Shown in pieces: positions 9,652 through 17,565 of a stretch of DNA of 63,529 bases. The stretch's first letter is position 1, and each line of letters starts with the position of its first letter. The DNA is from an uncultured Blautia sp. (GTDB taxonomy: Bacteria; Bacillota; Clostridia; Lachnospirales; Lachnospiraceae). A program made the translations under genes and the position numbers. Where the stretch lies: assembly GCA_900542045.1 (NCBI GenBank), contig UQMI01000015.1, forward strand, positions 1 to 63,529, given 5' to 3'. The notes below the pieces were generated by a model. The model did not search any database. It had not been told where the DNA came from and was given only the letters and a program-made list of their open reading frames with translations.

Positions 9652-10570
9652 GTCGCATTTCCTTCCTTTCTTCCGCTTTCTCTCTTTTTCTGTATTCTCT
9701 CGGTGTACAGTTTAATATTTCCCGGAAACATTTTGTGAAATAGCTGGGATTGTTAAATCCCACTCCATAGCTGATCTCCGTCACGCTTTTCCCTGTATCC
9801 CGCAAAAGTCCTGCCGCTGTACGGATCCGATGATTCAGCAGAAATTCCACCGGAGATGTTCCCAGATTCTTCCGAAAACAGCGGAAGCATTCGCTCTCAC
9901 TGATTCCTGCTGCCTGCGCGATCTGGGCCACATTTACAGATTCTTCATAATGATCATAAATGTATTTTACCATATCCTTCAGTCTTTGTTCACGCTCATC
10001 CAACTCCTGGTTTCTCTTTTCTACCATGGAACGGGTATTTACCACAAAATAGTACCAGGCTCTGGAAAAGTTCTCCCTGACCAGCAGTTCATAACCGAAT
10101 GTACCATTATGAAACGCTTCTCTGGCCCTTCCCACGTAGTACAGCACTTTCTGCATCCACTCCGTTTTTCTGTCAAATTTCACAAATGACAGTTCCCGGC
10201 ACTCCAATACAGGTCTCACATACCTTTGATCCACAATCCCCTGCGGCATCCCGTAGATCAGTTCCGGCTGGAATAATATACTGTAATATTTGCAGCGTTT
10301 TCCATCCATAGCACTTGCCCTGTGCAGCGCACCGCTGCCGATAAAAACGCCCTCACCCTCTTCAATCTCCACCTGCATTTCCTGGCATTCCATCTGCGCT
10401 TTCCCCTGGCAAACTACAAAAAATTCCAATTCCTCCTGCCAGTGCCAGGGAACTTCTCCGTCGATCAGCTGATCCATATACTGATCATAACACATACAGG
10501 GAAACAGCGGAGTCCCTATGGAAAGCTGCTGTTTTTTCTTTTCGTTCAGTCTCAGTTCTTCAACAAACAC
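9641..10570 (-). CDS. AraC-family transcriptional regulator
   Basis: A 309-aa regulator. The N-terminal half is a cupin sensor (HWQEELEFFVV, then EGEGVFIGSGALHRA). The C-terminal 100 residues are the AraC double helix-turn-helix (NVAQIAQAAGISESECFR, then VTEISYGVGFNNPSYFTK and FRE). The GTG at 10570 is chosen because GGTGGAGG lies 7 nt upstream; an upstream in-frame codon at 10654 has no ribosome-binding site and overlaps the promoter. It heads the operon with the patatin and ABC-F genes and is likely to control it. Confidence 0.88.
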   Translation of the reverse strand: MFVEELRLNEKKKQQLSIGTPLFPCMCYDQYMDQLIDGEVPWHWQEELEFFVVCQGKAQMECQEMQVEIEEGEGVFIGSGALHRASAMDGKRCKYYSILFQPELIYGMPQGIVDQRYVRPVLECRELSFVKFDRKTEWMQKVLYYVGRAREAFHNGTFGYELLVRENFSRAWYYFVVNTRSMVEKRNQELDEREQRLKDMVKYIYDHYEESVNVAQIAQAAGISESECFRCFRKNLGTSPVEFLLNHRIRTAAGLLRDTGKSVTEISYGVGFNNPSYFTKCFREILNCTPREYRKREKAEERKEMRHDL

Positions 10571-10625
10571 ACTTTTTCCTCCACCATTTCTCCCAAACGA
10601 TAGGATAATTATAGTTTTCGATACT

Positions 10626-10654
10626 ATTATAGCGGTATTTTCCTCATCCTGCAA
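10626..10654 (-). promoter_or_regulatory. Promoter of the AraC-patatin-ABC-F operon
   Basis: On the minus strand TTGCAG (10649-10654), a 17-nt spacer and TATAAT (10626-10631) precede the GTG start of the AraC gene. Confidence 0.6.
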
Positions 10655-10817
10655 TTATAATAACAACAGATGTCAGGGATTCCCAATGCCATGCTGGATT
10701 TCCTGACAGAATAAAACTCTTCTTATTACAGTCTTGCAGACCTTCTTCCAATCAAAGCTTTGCAGGGCTGTATTTTTTTGTCAGGTTGAAAAAAAATTCT
10801 GCTTTCCTGCACCACTC

Positions 10818-10851
10818 AAAAAAGACGTATCGCAGCGGATACGTCTTTTTT
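10818..10851 (-). terminator. Intrinsic terminator after rplA
   Basis: An AAAAAAGACGTATC ... GATACGTCTTTTTT hairpin lies 10 nt past the rplA stop. It shows the ribosomal-protein operon ends at rplA, without rplJ or rplL. Confidence 0.88.
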
Positions 10852-10861
10852 ATCTTCTCTA

Positions 10862-11554
10862 TTAAGCTAATTTCATAGGATTGATCTTCACACCAGGTCC
10901 CATTGTAGAAGCAACGGTCACGCTTCTCAGATACTGTCCCTTTAAGGTGCTTGGTTTTGCCTTGAGAATAGCCTCAATTAATGTCTGGAAGTTGTCTGCT
11001 AACTGCTCCTCTGTGAAAGAAGCTTTACCAATCGGCACATGGATAATGTTTGTCTTATCAAGACGATACTCTACCTTACCGGCTTTGATATCGTTAATGG
11101 CTTTGGTCACGTCCATGGTTACAGTACCGGACTTGGGGTTCGGCATTAAGCCCTTCGGTCCAAGGATACGTCCCAGACGTCCCACGATTCCCATCATATC
11201 CGGAGTAGCTACTACAACGTCAAAGTCTAACCATCCTTCATTCTGAATCTTCGGGATCAGTTCATCTCCTCCAACAAAATCAGCGCCTGCTGCTCTTGCT
11301 TCATCTGCTTTTGCATCTTTTGCAAATACCAGAACACGAACGGTCTTACCTGTTCCATGAGGAAGAACTACAGCTCCACGAATCTGCTGATCTGCATGAC
11401 GTCCATCACAACCTGTACGGATATGCACTTCAATAGTTTCATCAAATTTTGCAACTGCTGCTTTCTTTGCAATGCTGATTGCCTCAGCAGACTCATACAG
11501 TGCAGAGCGATCTACTGCTTTTGCAGCTTCAAGATATTTCTTTCCGCGTTTCAT
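10862..11554 (-). CDS. rplA: 50S ribosomal protein L1
   Basis: A 230-aa L1 protein of full length with the family segments [54 protein letters not shown] and [11 protein letters not shown]1 forms the ribosomal L1 stalk and in many bacteria represses its own operon by binding mRNA. The ATG at 11554 begins [12 protein letters not shown], the usual Lachnospiraceae N-terminus; an ATG at 11563 sits only 2 nt from the AGGAGG. A predicted L1-binding hairpin lies directly upstream. Confidence 0.97.
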   Translation of the reverse strand: MKRGKKYLEAAKAVDRSALYESAEAISIAKKAAVAKFDETIEVHIRTGCDGRHADQQIRGAVVLPHGTGKTVRVLVFAKDAKADEARAAGADFVGGDELIPKIQNEGWLDFDVVVATPDMMGIVGRLGRILGPKGLMPNPKSGTVTMDVTKAINDIKAGKVEYRLDKTNIIHVPIGKASFTEEQLADNFQTLIEAILKAKPSTLKGQYLRSVTVASTMGPGVKINPMKLA

Positions 11555-11571
11555 ATTATTCATAACCTCCT

Positions 11572-11599
11572 GTGGTAATTGCGGGAATGTCCCTCCCAC
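11572..11599 (-). promoter_or_regulatory. Predicted L1-binding operator in the rplA leader
   Basis: Read on the minus strand, GTGGGAG, a small inner hairpin (GGA...TCC) and AATTACCAC form the 23S-rRNA-like L1 site: outer GTGG/CCAC helix with an asymmetric GAG/AAUA-like internal loop. It ends next to the AGGAGG of rplA, so bound L1 would block initiation. The same element precedes rplK. rRNA mimicry by L1 operators is established; this instance is inferred from sequence. Confidence 0.7.
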
Positions 11600-11622
11600 T
11601 TATTTTTCGTTTCTATGACTCT

Positions 11623-11642
11623 CAGTTGGGTGTCGGCAACTG
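11623..11642 (-). other. Small hairpin in the rplK-rplA intergenic leader
   Basis: CAGTTG and CAACTG arms flank an 8-nt loop upstream of the L1 operator, in a GC-rich 148-nt gap between rplK and rplA. Its role is unknown; it may be an mRNA processing or folding element. Confidence 0.35.
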
Positions 11643-11711
11643 ACTTTGCCCTGTTCCGCCTTTACCGGTCAGCGCCCCGGGCCTGTCCCCGGCTCAGCCT
11701 TTTTTTGTGGC

Positions 11712-12137
11712 TCAGTCTACTACTTCAATACCCATACTTCTTGCTGTACCAGCGATCATGCTGATAGCAGCTTCCAGAGAACCTGCATTTAAGTCCTTCA
11801 TCTTCAGTTCAGCGATTTCCTGAAGCTGAGCCTTTGTCACTTTGGCAACCTTATTCTTGTTGGGAACACCGGAACCAGATTTGATATTGCAGGCTTTCTT
11901 CAGCAGAACTGCTGCAGGCGGAGTCTTGGTTATGAAGCTGAAGCTTCTGTCCGCATAAACAGTGATTACAACAGGAATGATCAAATCTCCCTGATCTGCT
12001 GTTCTTGCATTAAATTCTTTGGTAAACTGAACGATATTTACACCATGCTGTCCAAGTGCAGGACCAACCGGTGGTGCTGGTGTTGCTTTACCAGCCGGAA
12101 TCTGTAATTTGATATAACCTGTAACTTTTTTTGCCAT
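11712..12137 (-). CDS. rplK: 50S ribosomal protein L11
   Basis: A 141-aa full-length L11: N-terminal [20 protein letters not shown], central [11 protein letters not shown] and the C-terminal RNA-binding end [20 protein letters not shown]. It binds the GTPase-associated centre of 23S rRNA. It lies between nusG and rplA with an L1-type operator in its leader. Confidence 0.98.
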   Translation of the reverse strand: MAKKVTGYIKLQIPAGKATPAPPVGPALGQHGVNIVQFTKEFNARTADQGDLIIPVVITVYADRSFSFITKTPPAAVLLKKACNIKSGSGVPNKNKVAKVTKAQLQEIAELKMKDLNAGSLEAAISMIAGTARSMGIEVVD

Positions 12138-12154
12138 TGTTCGGCACCTCCTAT

Positions 12155-12183
12155 GTGGTATTGGCGGGGGAAATCCCTCCCAC
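12155..12183 (-). promoter_or_regulatory. Predicted L1-binding operator in the rplK leader
   Basis: On the minus strand GTGGGAGGGA, a loop, CCCCCGCC and AATACCAC reproduce the L1 stalk recognition element of 23S rRNA (GTGGGAG ... AAATACCAC). It ends 3 nt before the AGGAGG of rplK. It aligns almost base for base with the element before rplA. Confidence 0.72.
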
Positions 12184-12195
12184 TTTTTAACAATA

Positions 12196-12717
12196 TTACC
12201 TTACTTTTCTAATTTCCGCGAAACTGATTTCCACCGGAGTCTCGCGTCCGAATAATTCAACATTGATTGTAACAACCTGCTTCTGAGTATTAATACTCTG
12301 CACCAGTCCCGTGGTATCTTTCCAGGCTCCGCCGGTCACAACAACTTCATCGCCTTCGGCAAAGTCCAAAGTCAGTTCTTTTTCCTGCTTGATTCCCAAC
12401 GGCAGCATTTCTTCTTCGGTCAGAGGAACCGGCTTCGAGCCAGGCCCCACGAAACCTGTGACGCCTCTGGTATTACGAACAACATACCAGGTATCATCAT
12501 TCATTACCATATTCAGCAGAACATAGCATGGAAACATTTTCTTTTCCACCTGTTTCTGAACGCCGTTCTTCACCTCTACAACATCCTGCAGAGGAATCCG
12601 CACCTCCAGAATCTGATCCTCCAGATGTCTGTTCGCAATCGTTTTTTCAATGTTGGCTTTTACCTTGTTCTCATACCCTGAATACGTATGGACAACATAC
12701 CACTTCGCTTCTGACAT
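12196..12717 (-). CDS. nusG: Transcription termination/antitermination factor NusG
   Basis: A 173-aa NusG with the N-terminal NGN domain ([37 protein letters not shown]) and C-terminal KOW domain ([19 protein letters not shown]). It binds RNA polymerase and couples it to the ribosome or Rho. It follows secE by 16 nt. Confidence 0.98.
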   Translation of the reverse strand: MSEAKWYVVHTYSGYENKVKANIEKTIANRHLEDQILEVRIPLQDVVEVKNGVQKQVEKKMFPCYVLLNMVMNDDTWYVVRNTRGVTGFVGPGSKPVPLTEEEMLPLGIKQEKELTLDFAEGDEVVVTGGAWKDTTGLVQSINTQKQVVTINVELFGRETPVEISFAEIRKVR

Positions 12718-12733
12718 ACAATCACCCTAATCC

Positions 12734-12943
12734 TTATTTCATCAATAGGTTAATTCCTGCTAAAATGCCACTGTCGAGCAGGCTGATGATAACAGCCAGA
12801 ACAATAGTGATGATAACTACCGCAATGGTCTGTTTGATCAATGTTTTTCTGTCTGTCCAGATAATCTTACTAAATTCAGACTTCACGCCCTGGAACCAGC
12901 TTTTTTTCTTAGCCTTACCAGTCGTTTTTTCGTTATCTGCCAT
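12734..12943 (-). CDS. secE: Preprotein translocase subunit SecE
   Basis: A 69- to 70-aa single-span SecE: a basic cytoplasmic N-terminus, the amphipathic GVKSEFSKIIW segment and one membrane helix (AVVIITIVLAVIISLL). It is part of the SecYEG channel. Two adjacent ATGs occur (12946 and 12943); the second has better spacing from GAGGTG. Confidence 0.95.
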   Translation of the reverse strand: MADNEKTTGKAKKKSWFQGVKSEFSKIIWTDRKTLIKQTIAVVIITIVLAVIISLLDSGILAGINLLMK

Positions 12944-12965
12944 CATTTCACCTCACAAATTGTGA

Positions 12966-13115
12966 CTATTTTGTTTCCTTGTGCAGTGTATGTCTCTTAC
13001 AGAACTTACAATATTTTTTTGTTTCCATTCTCTCCGGATGGTTTTTCTTTTCTTTGGTCATATTGTAGTTACGCTGTTTACATTCCGTGCATGCCAATGT
13101 GATTCTTACGCGCAC
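12966..13115 (-). CDS. rpmG: 50S ribosomal protein L33, zinc-binding form
   Basis: A 49-aa protein starting at GTG 13115, with GGAGGTGG upstream. It begins [17 protein letters not shown] and ends [15 protein letters not shown]. Two CxxC pairs (Cys9/12 and Cys36/39) mark the zinc-binding C+ paralogue. It is the first gene of the secE-nusG-rplK-rplA operon, 20 nt before secE. Confidence 0.96.
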   Translation of the reverse strand: MRVRITLACTECKQRNYNMTKEKKNHPERMETKKYCKFCKRHTLHKETK

Positions 13116-13238
13116 AACTTCCACCTCCACTGTTTTCAATTTGCTGCCCCAAAATATATCCGGTGGGCAGTTTCGTCAAACTGAATACAGACATAATTTT
13201 GGGCATAAAAAAAAGACTTACTTCCATGTCGCCCGTTG

Positions 13239-13267
13239 ATTATACCATGGAGCTCTATGGAAGTCAA
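13239..13267 (-). promoter_or_regulatory. Strong promoter of the rpmG-secE-nusG-rplK-rplA operon
   Basis: On the minus strand TTGACT (13262-13267), a 17-nt spacer and TATAAT (13239-13244) predict a leader of about 115 nt. That leader contains an imperfect hairpin, TGCCCAAAAT pairing with ATTTTGGGGCA. Confidence 0.8.
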
Positions 13268-13329
13268 GCCTTTTCGCCGCATATTATTTACTCTTCTTCC
13301 GCTTCCTGTATTCTTCCATTCGGTCTCTG

Positions 13330-13584
13330 CTATGCAAGGATCTCCCGCACTTCTTCCACAGAAATCCCGCAGGCCGATGCAATCTCTTCTTCTGATTTCT
13401 CAGCCATACGCATCTGATATATCCTTTTGGCCAGACGGATCCCATCAGCTCTTCCGATAGATATCCCTTCTGTTCTTCCGATGGAGATGCCTGCTTCTTT
13501 TCCAATGGAAATCCCCTCTTCTCTTCCTTTTTCTTTTCCGATAGAGATGCATTCTTCTCTCATATCCAAAAGTGCCTGACACAT
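13330..13584 (-). CDS. Predicted internal short form of Rpn (RpnS-like antitoxin)
   Basis: In frame inside the Rpn gene, ATG 13584 (MCQALLDMREE) is preceded by GAGGAAGGAGAG with 6 nt spacing, a near-ideal ribosome-binding site within a coding region. The 84-aa product contains the GISIG repeats and the C-terminal helix but no nuclease residues. This matches the reported RpnS arrangement, where the small variable C-terminal protein dimerises through a repeat helix and neutralises the full-length toxin. Translation from this site is inferred. Confidence 0.6.
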   Translation of the reverse strand: MCQALLDMREECISIGKEKGREEGISIGKEAGISIGRTEGISIGRADGIRLAKRIYQMRMAEKSEEEIASACGISVEEVREILA

Positions 13585-14352
13585 ATCGATCTCTCCTTCC
13601 TCATTCTCATATTCTTCCTTCTCCTTCAGCAGCCCGCTAAAATGGGACATTACCTGGATCATCTGGTATGCGGTTCCATCCAGATGGGAAAAGACGGCCC
13701 GGTTCTCGGTCACATATTGATACAGCGCCTCTTTCTCCCGGTCCCGCTGCAGGAAGCCAAATACATACCGCAGATCGCTGCGGAATCTTTCAATATGCGG
13801 ATATTCTCTGACCTCGATCAGATAAAGTGGATAATCTGCTATCCGCTGTGCAAACTCCGGCGGACAATGGCTCAGATCCAGCATATCCTTCAATGTACGG
13901 GGCCCATCCCAGGGTTCCCGTCCAAAATACAGCACGATCGTAAAAACAGGGACCAGACGATCATACTTTCCAAAACCGGACAGATACTCATCTCCCCGCA
14001 GGTCTTTTTCCTGCCGGTGAGCCGCCCGCTTCTTCCTCCACTGTGTATCATAGCCAATGCTGTCACTGTTCAGAACCCGCAAAGGCATGGCATAATGTAC
14101 ATTATTCTGAAACTCCAGGGCCAGCAGTATGACCTGCAGGCCGATGTGCAGTTCCCCCATCAGATCCCGGGTAACAACCGCGGCATGGACTGCGGCTTCA
14201 CTGACCGTTTCACGGACTCCAAAAGGATCTCTCTGCTGAATATCCTCCGGCCCGATGCATTCCACTCCCTGAAACACCTCTGCATTCAGCAGATCTGCCA
14301 GCCGATACGAATCCTGAAAATATTCCCTGGACACCAGGTCTTGTTTTCCCAA
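13330..14352 (-). CDS. Rpn-family recombination-promoting nuclease (long form)
   Basis: A 340-aa PD-(D/E)XK nuclease of the Rpn / putative transposase family. The core has an aspartate in VTRDLMGELH and the ExQ signature ALEFQNNVHYAMPLRVL. A middle helical region follows, then a repeat stretch of GISIGKE/GISIGRTE units (residues 265-300) and a C-terminal CGISVEEVREIL helix. The TTG at 14352 is used with AGGAGG 4 nt upstream. Rpn proteins are reported as phage-defence toxins inhibited by a C-terminal protein translated from inside the same gene; an internal start fitting that model is present. No transposon ends surround the gene. Confidence 0.85.
   Translation of the reverse strand: MGKQDLVSREYFQDSYRLADLLNAEVFQGVECIGPEDIQQRDPFGVRETVSEAAVHAAVVTRDLMGELHIGLQVILLALEFQNNVHYAMPLRVLNSDSIGYDTQWRKKRAAHRQEKDLRGDEYLSGFGKYDRLVPVFTIVLYFGREPWDGPRTLKDMLDLSHCPPEFAQRIADYPLYLIEVREYPHIERFRSDLRYVFGFLQRDREKEALYQYVTENRAVFSHLDGTAYQMIQVMSHFSGLLKEKEEYENEEGEIDMCQALLDMREECISIGKEKGREEGISIGKEAGISIGRTEGISIGRADGIRLAKRIYQMRMAEKSEEEIASACGISVEEVREILA
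13451..13558 (-). repeat. 24-bp tandem repeats coding for GISIG(K/R)xx units
   Basis: Four imperfect 24-bp units and one 12-bp partial unit encode eight-residue helix repeats of the GISIGKEA/GISIGRTE type. Unit number could change by slippage without altering frame. Confidence 0.8.
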
Positions 14353-14750
14353 AGGTCCTCCTTCCTGCAGGAGGCCTTCTGTTCCTTCGACCTCTCTGCC
14401 ATTATTTAATAAATTTGGAAAATAAGCATAAAGGTCTGAGAAATGAAATTAGACCAATGCATTAAGAAATGTAAAAACTGTGATTGCTGAACTTTCAATC
14501 ATATTAGCACAAACCGTTCTAAAATTCAATAGGATCTTCCAAATTTCCGACCTGATTTTTCAAAGAACTTCCTCACATAGAGATCCAGCCGGGCAGCAGA
14601 CGCCGCCCGGCCGTATCTCTCATTCTTCTTTTGATATTCCTTTAGATTTCAGAGAAAGTCCCGAACTCTGATCCATCCGGGCGGATTCCAGACTTCTGCC
14701 CCGGGCAGAATCCGGATGGTCTTCCCCTTCGTACTTCTGCCATTCTGTTC
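14353..14750. other. Intergenic region between rpn and the LRR protein gene
   Basis: About 400 bp without a convincing gene. It contains two GC-rich inverted repeats (GCCGGGC ... GCCCGGC at 14588-14611, and TTCTGCCCCGGGCAGAA near 14693-14709) that could end the leftward LRR transcript, although neither has a clear T-tract. The left part is AT-rich and may hold the rpn promoter. Confidence 0.4.
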
Positions 14751-17279
14751 TCAGGCTTTCACCGTCTTGGCTGTGCTCCATCCAGAATAATAGTTCTTAC
14801 CAGATACCGTCTTGTAGCCCCTGACCTTGATGGTGTAACTCTTGCCGCTGCTCAGACCTGTCAGGGTCTTGCTCGTTGTTCCGCTTCCCTTGACAGTCAC
14901 AGTTTTCGTGGTGCTTCCTGTGGTATAGGAAATCTGGTATCCGGTTACACGCACGTTCTTGCCCCATTTCACTGTGATCTTTCCGCTGCCTGCTCTCTTG
15001 GCACTGGAGATCAGGCTCCGGGACAGGCGGTAGGTCTTCACACCCGTATAGGTTCCCCGGGAGTCTCCGTTGTACGGACGCACTGCATAAGTATAAGATG
15101 TGCCGTTCTTGAAATCCTTATCGCTGTAGCTCAGTGTGGAGGAACCAACTGTGGCGATCCGTACATAGCTGCCGCTTCCGGTCTTCTTATATACATAGTA
15201 GCCCTTGGCTCCTGTCACCTTATTCCACTTCACACTAATACTGGATGCCCCATTGGTAACGGAAGAAATCTTGCCTGGCATCAGACGTACTGCCGTCACA
15301 CCATCCGCATCGTATTTGCTCCAGTATTCTGCATCGTATTTATTCTTGTTTGCTGTATCAAAGCTTCCCCTGTAAGCGCGGACCGTGTAGGTATATTCTG
15401 TTCCCGCTGTGACTTTGCCATTGTTATAAAAGGTATTCGTAGTCCGTCCGATCCAGCTCCAGCTGCCGTTTCCGGTCTTGCGCCATACGCCGTATCCGGA
15501 AGCGCCGCTCACCGGATTCCAGCTTACTTTAATTCCTGTGCTGGTGTTGGCCGCAGAGATCAGGACCGGTACCCGCAGCTCCGGCGCATAACCGTGCCAG
15601 GTAATACGGCCGTTGTAGTTCTGCCGCACATCCGCTGTCCAGCCGCTGGCATTGGTTGGATAATAGGCATCGGCAACTACGCCGGTAAACGCGTAGCCGC
15701 TGAAGTCCGGCGCGTCTCCCTCAAAGTAGATCTCCGCCAGGCTGACGCATCCGCTGAAGGCAGAATCCCCGATATAGGTCAGACTGCCCGGGAAATGAAT
15801 TTCGGAGAGGCCGCTGCAGCCGTCAAAGGCACGATAGCTCACTTCTTCCACTCCATCCATCAGGGTCACTTCCCGAAGAGCAGTACAGCCATAAAATACA
15901 TTCCAGATCTCCTTTACCGTACCGGGAATAACAATCTCCTGCAACGCGCTGCAATGATGGAAAGAAGCGTTGCCCATGGAGGTCAGGCCATTGTTCAGTT
16001 CTATGCTGGTCATAGATGTACACTCCAGAAATGCCTGGGTACCGAAAGACTTTAATGTCGAAGGCATTTTCAGCGTTTTCAGACTTTCACAGTATTCAAA
16101 CGCTCTGTCTCCAATAATTTCCAGTCCTTCCGGAAGAGTGATGGCAGGCAGGCTTGTACAGCCGGAAAATGCCAGACCCGGAAGCGTCTTCAAGGATTTC
16201 GGCAGTGTAACCGATGTCAGAGAACTGCATCCAAAACAGAGCAATTCTCCAACTTCCTCCACGCCTTCCTCCAATACCAGACTGCGCAGGCTTTCACAGC
16301 CGCTGAAAATACCGCTGCTCATCTTCTTGACCGTACCGGGGATCACAATGCCGGTCAGCTTCCCGCAGTCACGGAAAAGACCATAACCGGTGCTTACCAG
16401 TCCGGGCTCAATGGTAACCGTTGTTAAAAAAGGACTGCTCTCAAATACATCGTCCTTCATGGTAATGTTGCTTCCGGCAACCGTCAGAGTTCTCGCACCG
16501 GTGCTCCAAAATGCCTGGCTCTCCACTGCCAGATCCCGGATGTCCTCATCAAAGATGATGGAACCCATGGCACTGTGTCCCCAGCCGTCATTGCCGCTGC
16601 TGGAAAACGCTTTCCAGCCAATAGTCTTTACATTTTCGGGAATATAGATCTCTTCCAGCGCATAGCACTGACAGAAAGCTTCATCCCCGATCGTCCGCAG
16701 GGAATCCGGCAGATCAATGGTCTCGATCTTCTGGAAATTGAAGAAGGTCTTTGCTCCAATGGCAGTCACGCCCTCTTCAATGATCACATGCCGCACTTCA
16801 TCCACATAATTGCGCAGAGCGCCGGGATTATTATATGTACTTTCATCCGCTGTCGAGCCGGTTCCCGATACCACAAGAGTTCCGGAGCTGTCCAGGGTCC
16901 AGTCTGTGGTTCCGCTGGTGCCGCTGGCAGTCAGAAGCGAAGCCTCTTCTCCCTCCACTGCTTCCATCCCGTCTTCCGGTGTTTCACCGGTTACCTCTGC
17001 TTTTTCCCAGGCTCCATCCGTATCCTGCAGATCTTCTACTGACTGCCCAGCCTGTTGGGAGCTCTCCTCAGACGGCTCCTCTCCCTCCGTGATTGCTTCC
17101 TGTTCTGCAGCTTTCTCCTGCTCCAAAACCTCTTCCCCTTCCGGCACTACAGCTGCAAAGCCCTCCTCTGCAGATTCCACAACTCCCTCTGCCTCAAACC
17201 CCGCAGCCATGACTGGTGCAGGCACAGAGCTGGCCAGCAGCACTGCCGTCAACAGATACACCATACACTTTTTCTTCAT
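14751..17279 (-). CDS. Large secreted BspA-like leucine-rich-repeat protein with Fn3 modules
   Basis: An 842-aa secreted protein. A signal peptide (MKKKCMVYLLTAVLLASS, then APVMAA) is followed by a Glu-rich low-complexity segment (residues 30-130). A short motif (SGTCGTTDWTL-like start, TLVVSGTG) precedes about 15 LRR_5 (BspA/TpLRR) repeats of the form F.GC.SL..I.LP..L..IG. The last 260 residues hold three fibronectin III modules (WNPVSGASGYGVWRKTG and related). No LPxTG or transmembrane anchor is seen. Such proteins usually bind host or bacterial surfaces. The ATG at 17279 has a GAGGAAA site and begins the signal peptide; the longer frame has none. Confidence 0.85.
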   Translation of the reverse strand: MKKKCMVYLLTAVLLASSVPAPVMAAGFEAEGVVESAEEGFAAVVPEGEEVLEQEKAAEQEAITEGEEPSEESSQQAGQSVEDLQDTDGAWEKAEVTGETPEDGMEAVEGEEASLLTASGTSGTTDWTLDSSGTLVVSGTGSTADESTYNNPGALRNYVDEVRHVIIEEGVTAIGAKTFFNFQKIETIDLPDSLRTIGDEAFCQCYALEEIYIPENVKTIGWKAFSSSGNDGWGHSAMGSIIFDEDIRDLAVESQAFWSTGARTLTVAGSNITMKDDVFESSPFLTTVTIEPGLVSTGYGLFRDCGKLTGIVIPGTVKKMSSGIFSGCESLRSLVLEEGVEEVGELLCFGCSSLTSVTLPKSLKTLPGLAFSGCTSLPAITLPEGLEIIGDRAFEYCESLKTLKMPSTLKSFGTQAFLECTSMTSIELNNGLTSMGNASFHHCSALQEIVIPGTVKEIWNVFYGCTALREVTLMDGVEEVSYRAFDGCSGLSEIHFPGSLTYIGDSAFSGCVSLAEIYFEGDAPDFSGYAFTGVVADAYYPTNASGWTADVRQNYNGRITWHGYAPELRVPVLISAANTSTGIKVSWNPVSGASGYGVWRKTGNGSWSWIGRTTNTFYNNGKVTAGTEYTYTVRAYRGSFDTANKNKYDAEYWSKYDADGVTAVRLMPGKISSVTNGASSISVKWNKVTGAKGYYVYKKTGSGSYVRIATVGSSTLSYSDKDFKNGTSYTYAVRPYNGDSRGTYTGVKTYRLSRSLISSAKRAGSGKITVKWGKNVRVTGYQISYTTGSTTKTVTVKGSGTTSKTLTGLSSGKSYTIKVRGYKTVSGKNYYSGWSTAKTVKA

Positions 17280-17442
17280 ATCCGTTTCCTCAACTTTCTT
17301 CCTTTCTTTTCGAACAGACGCACCCTTTGCTTTCCGAATCCTGCTTTCCCCTGGAATCAGGCGGGCAGTCTCTCTTTCATCGCTCCGATGCCGGTACAGA
17401 CAACTTTCAGCTTTTTGCTCCATATATCCTGTAACACAAAAA

Positions 17443-17483
17443 GGGGCTGAAAATATTACCTGCCAGTAACTATTTTCAGCCCC
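17443..17483 (-). terminator. Intrinsic terminator downstream of the repeat-domain protein gene
   Basis: A perfect 13-bp inverted repeat (GGGGCTGAAAATA / TATTTTCAGCCCC) is followed by TTTTTGTG on the minus strand. It ends the transcript of 17566-19281, and so possibly the whole wall-polymer operon. Confidence 0.9.
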
Positions 17484-17565
17484 GTCCGTTCTGCTTCTAT
17501 TATAAAAATATTTTCACAAAAAAGCAATACATTCGGCATATTTTTTATGCGCTTTTAACAAAGCC

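Noticed and set aside
13330..14352. Rpn gene as part of a transposon
   Set aside because: The family is often called putative transposase, but no inverted ends, target-site duplication or second transposition gene is visible.
14588..14709. GC-rich inverted repeats as a definite terminator
   Set aside because: Neither repeat is followed by a T-tract in the direction of transcription, so they are mentioned only as possible.
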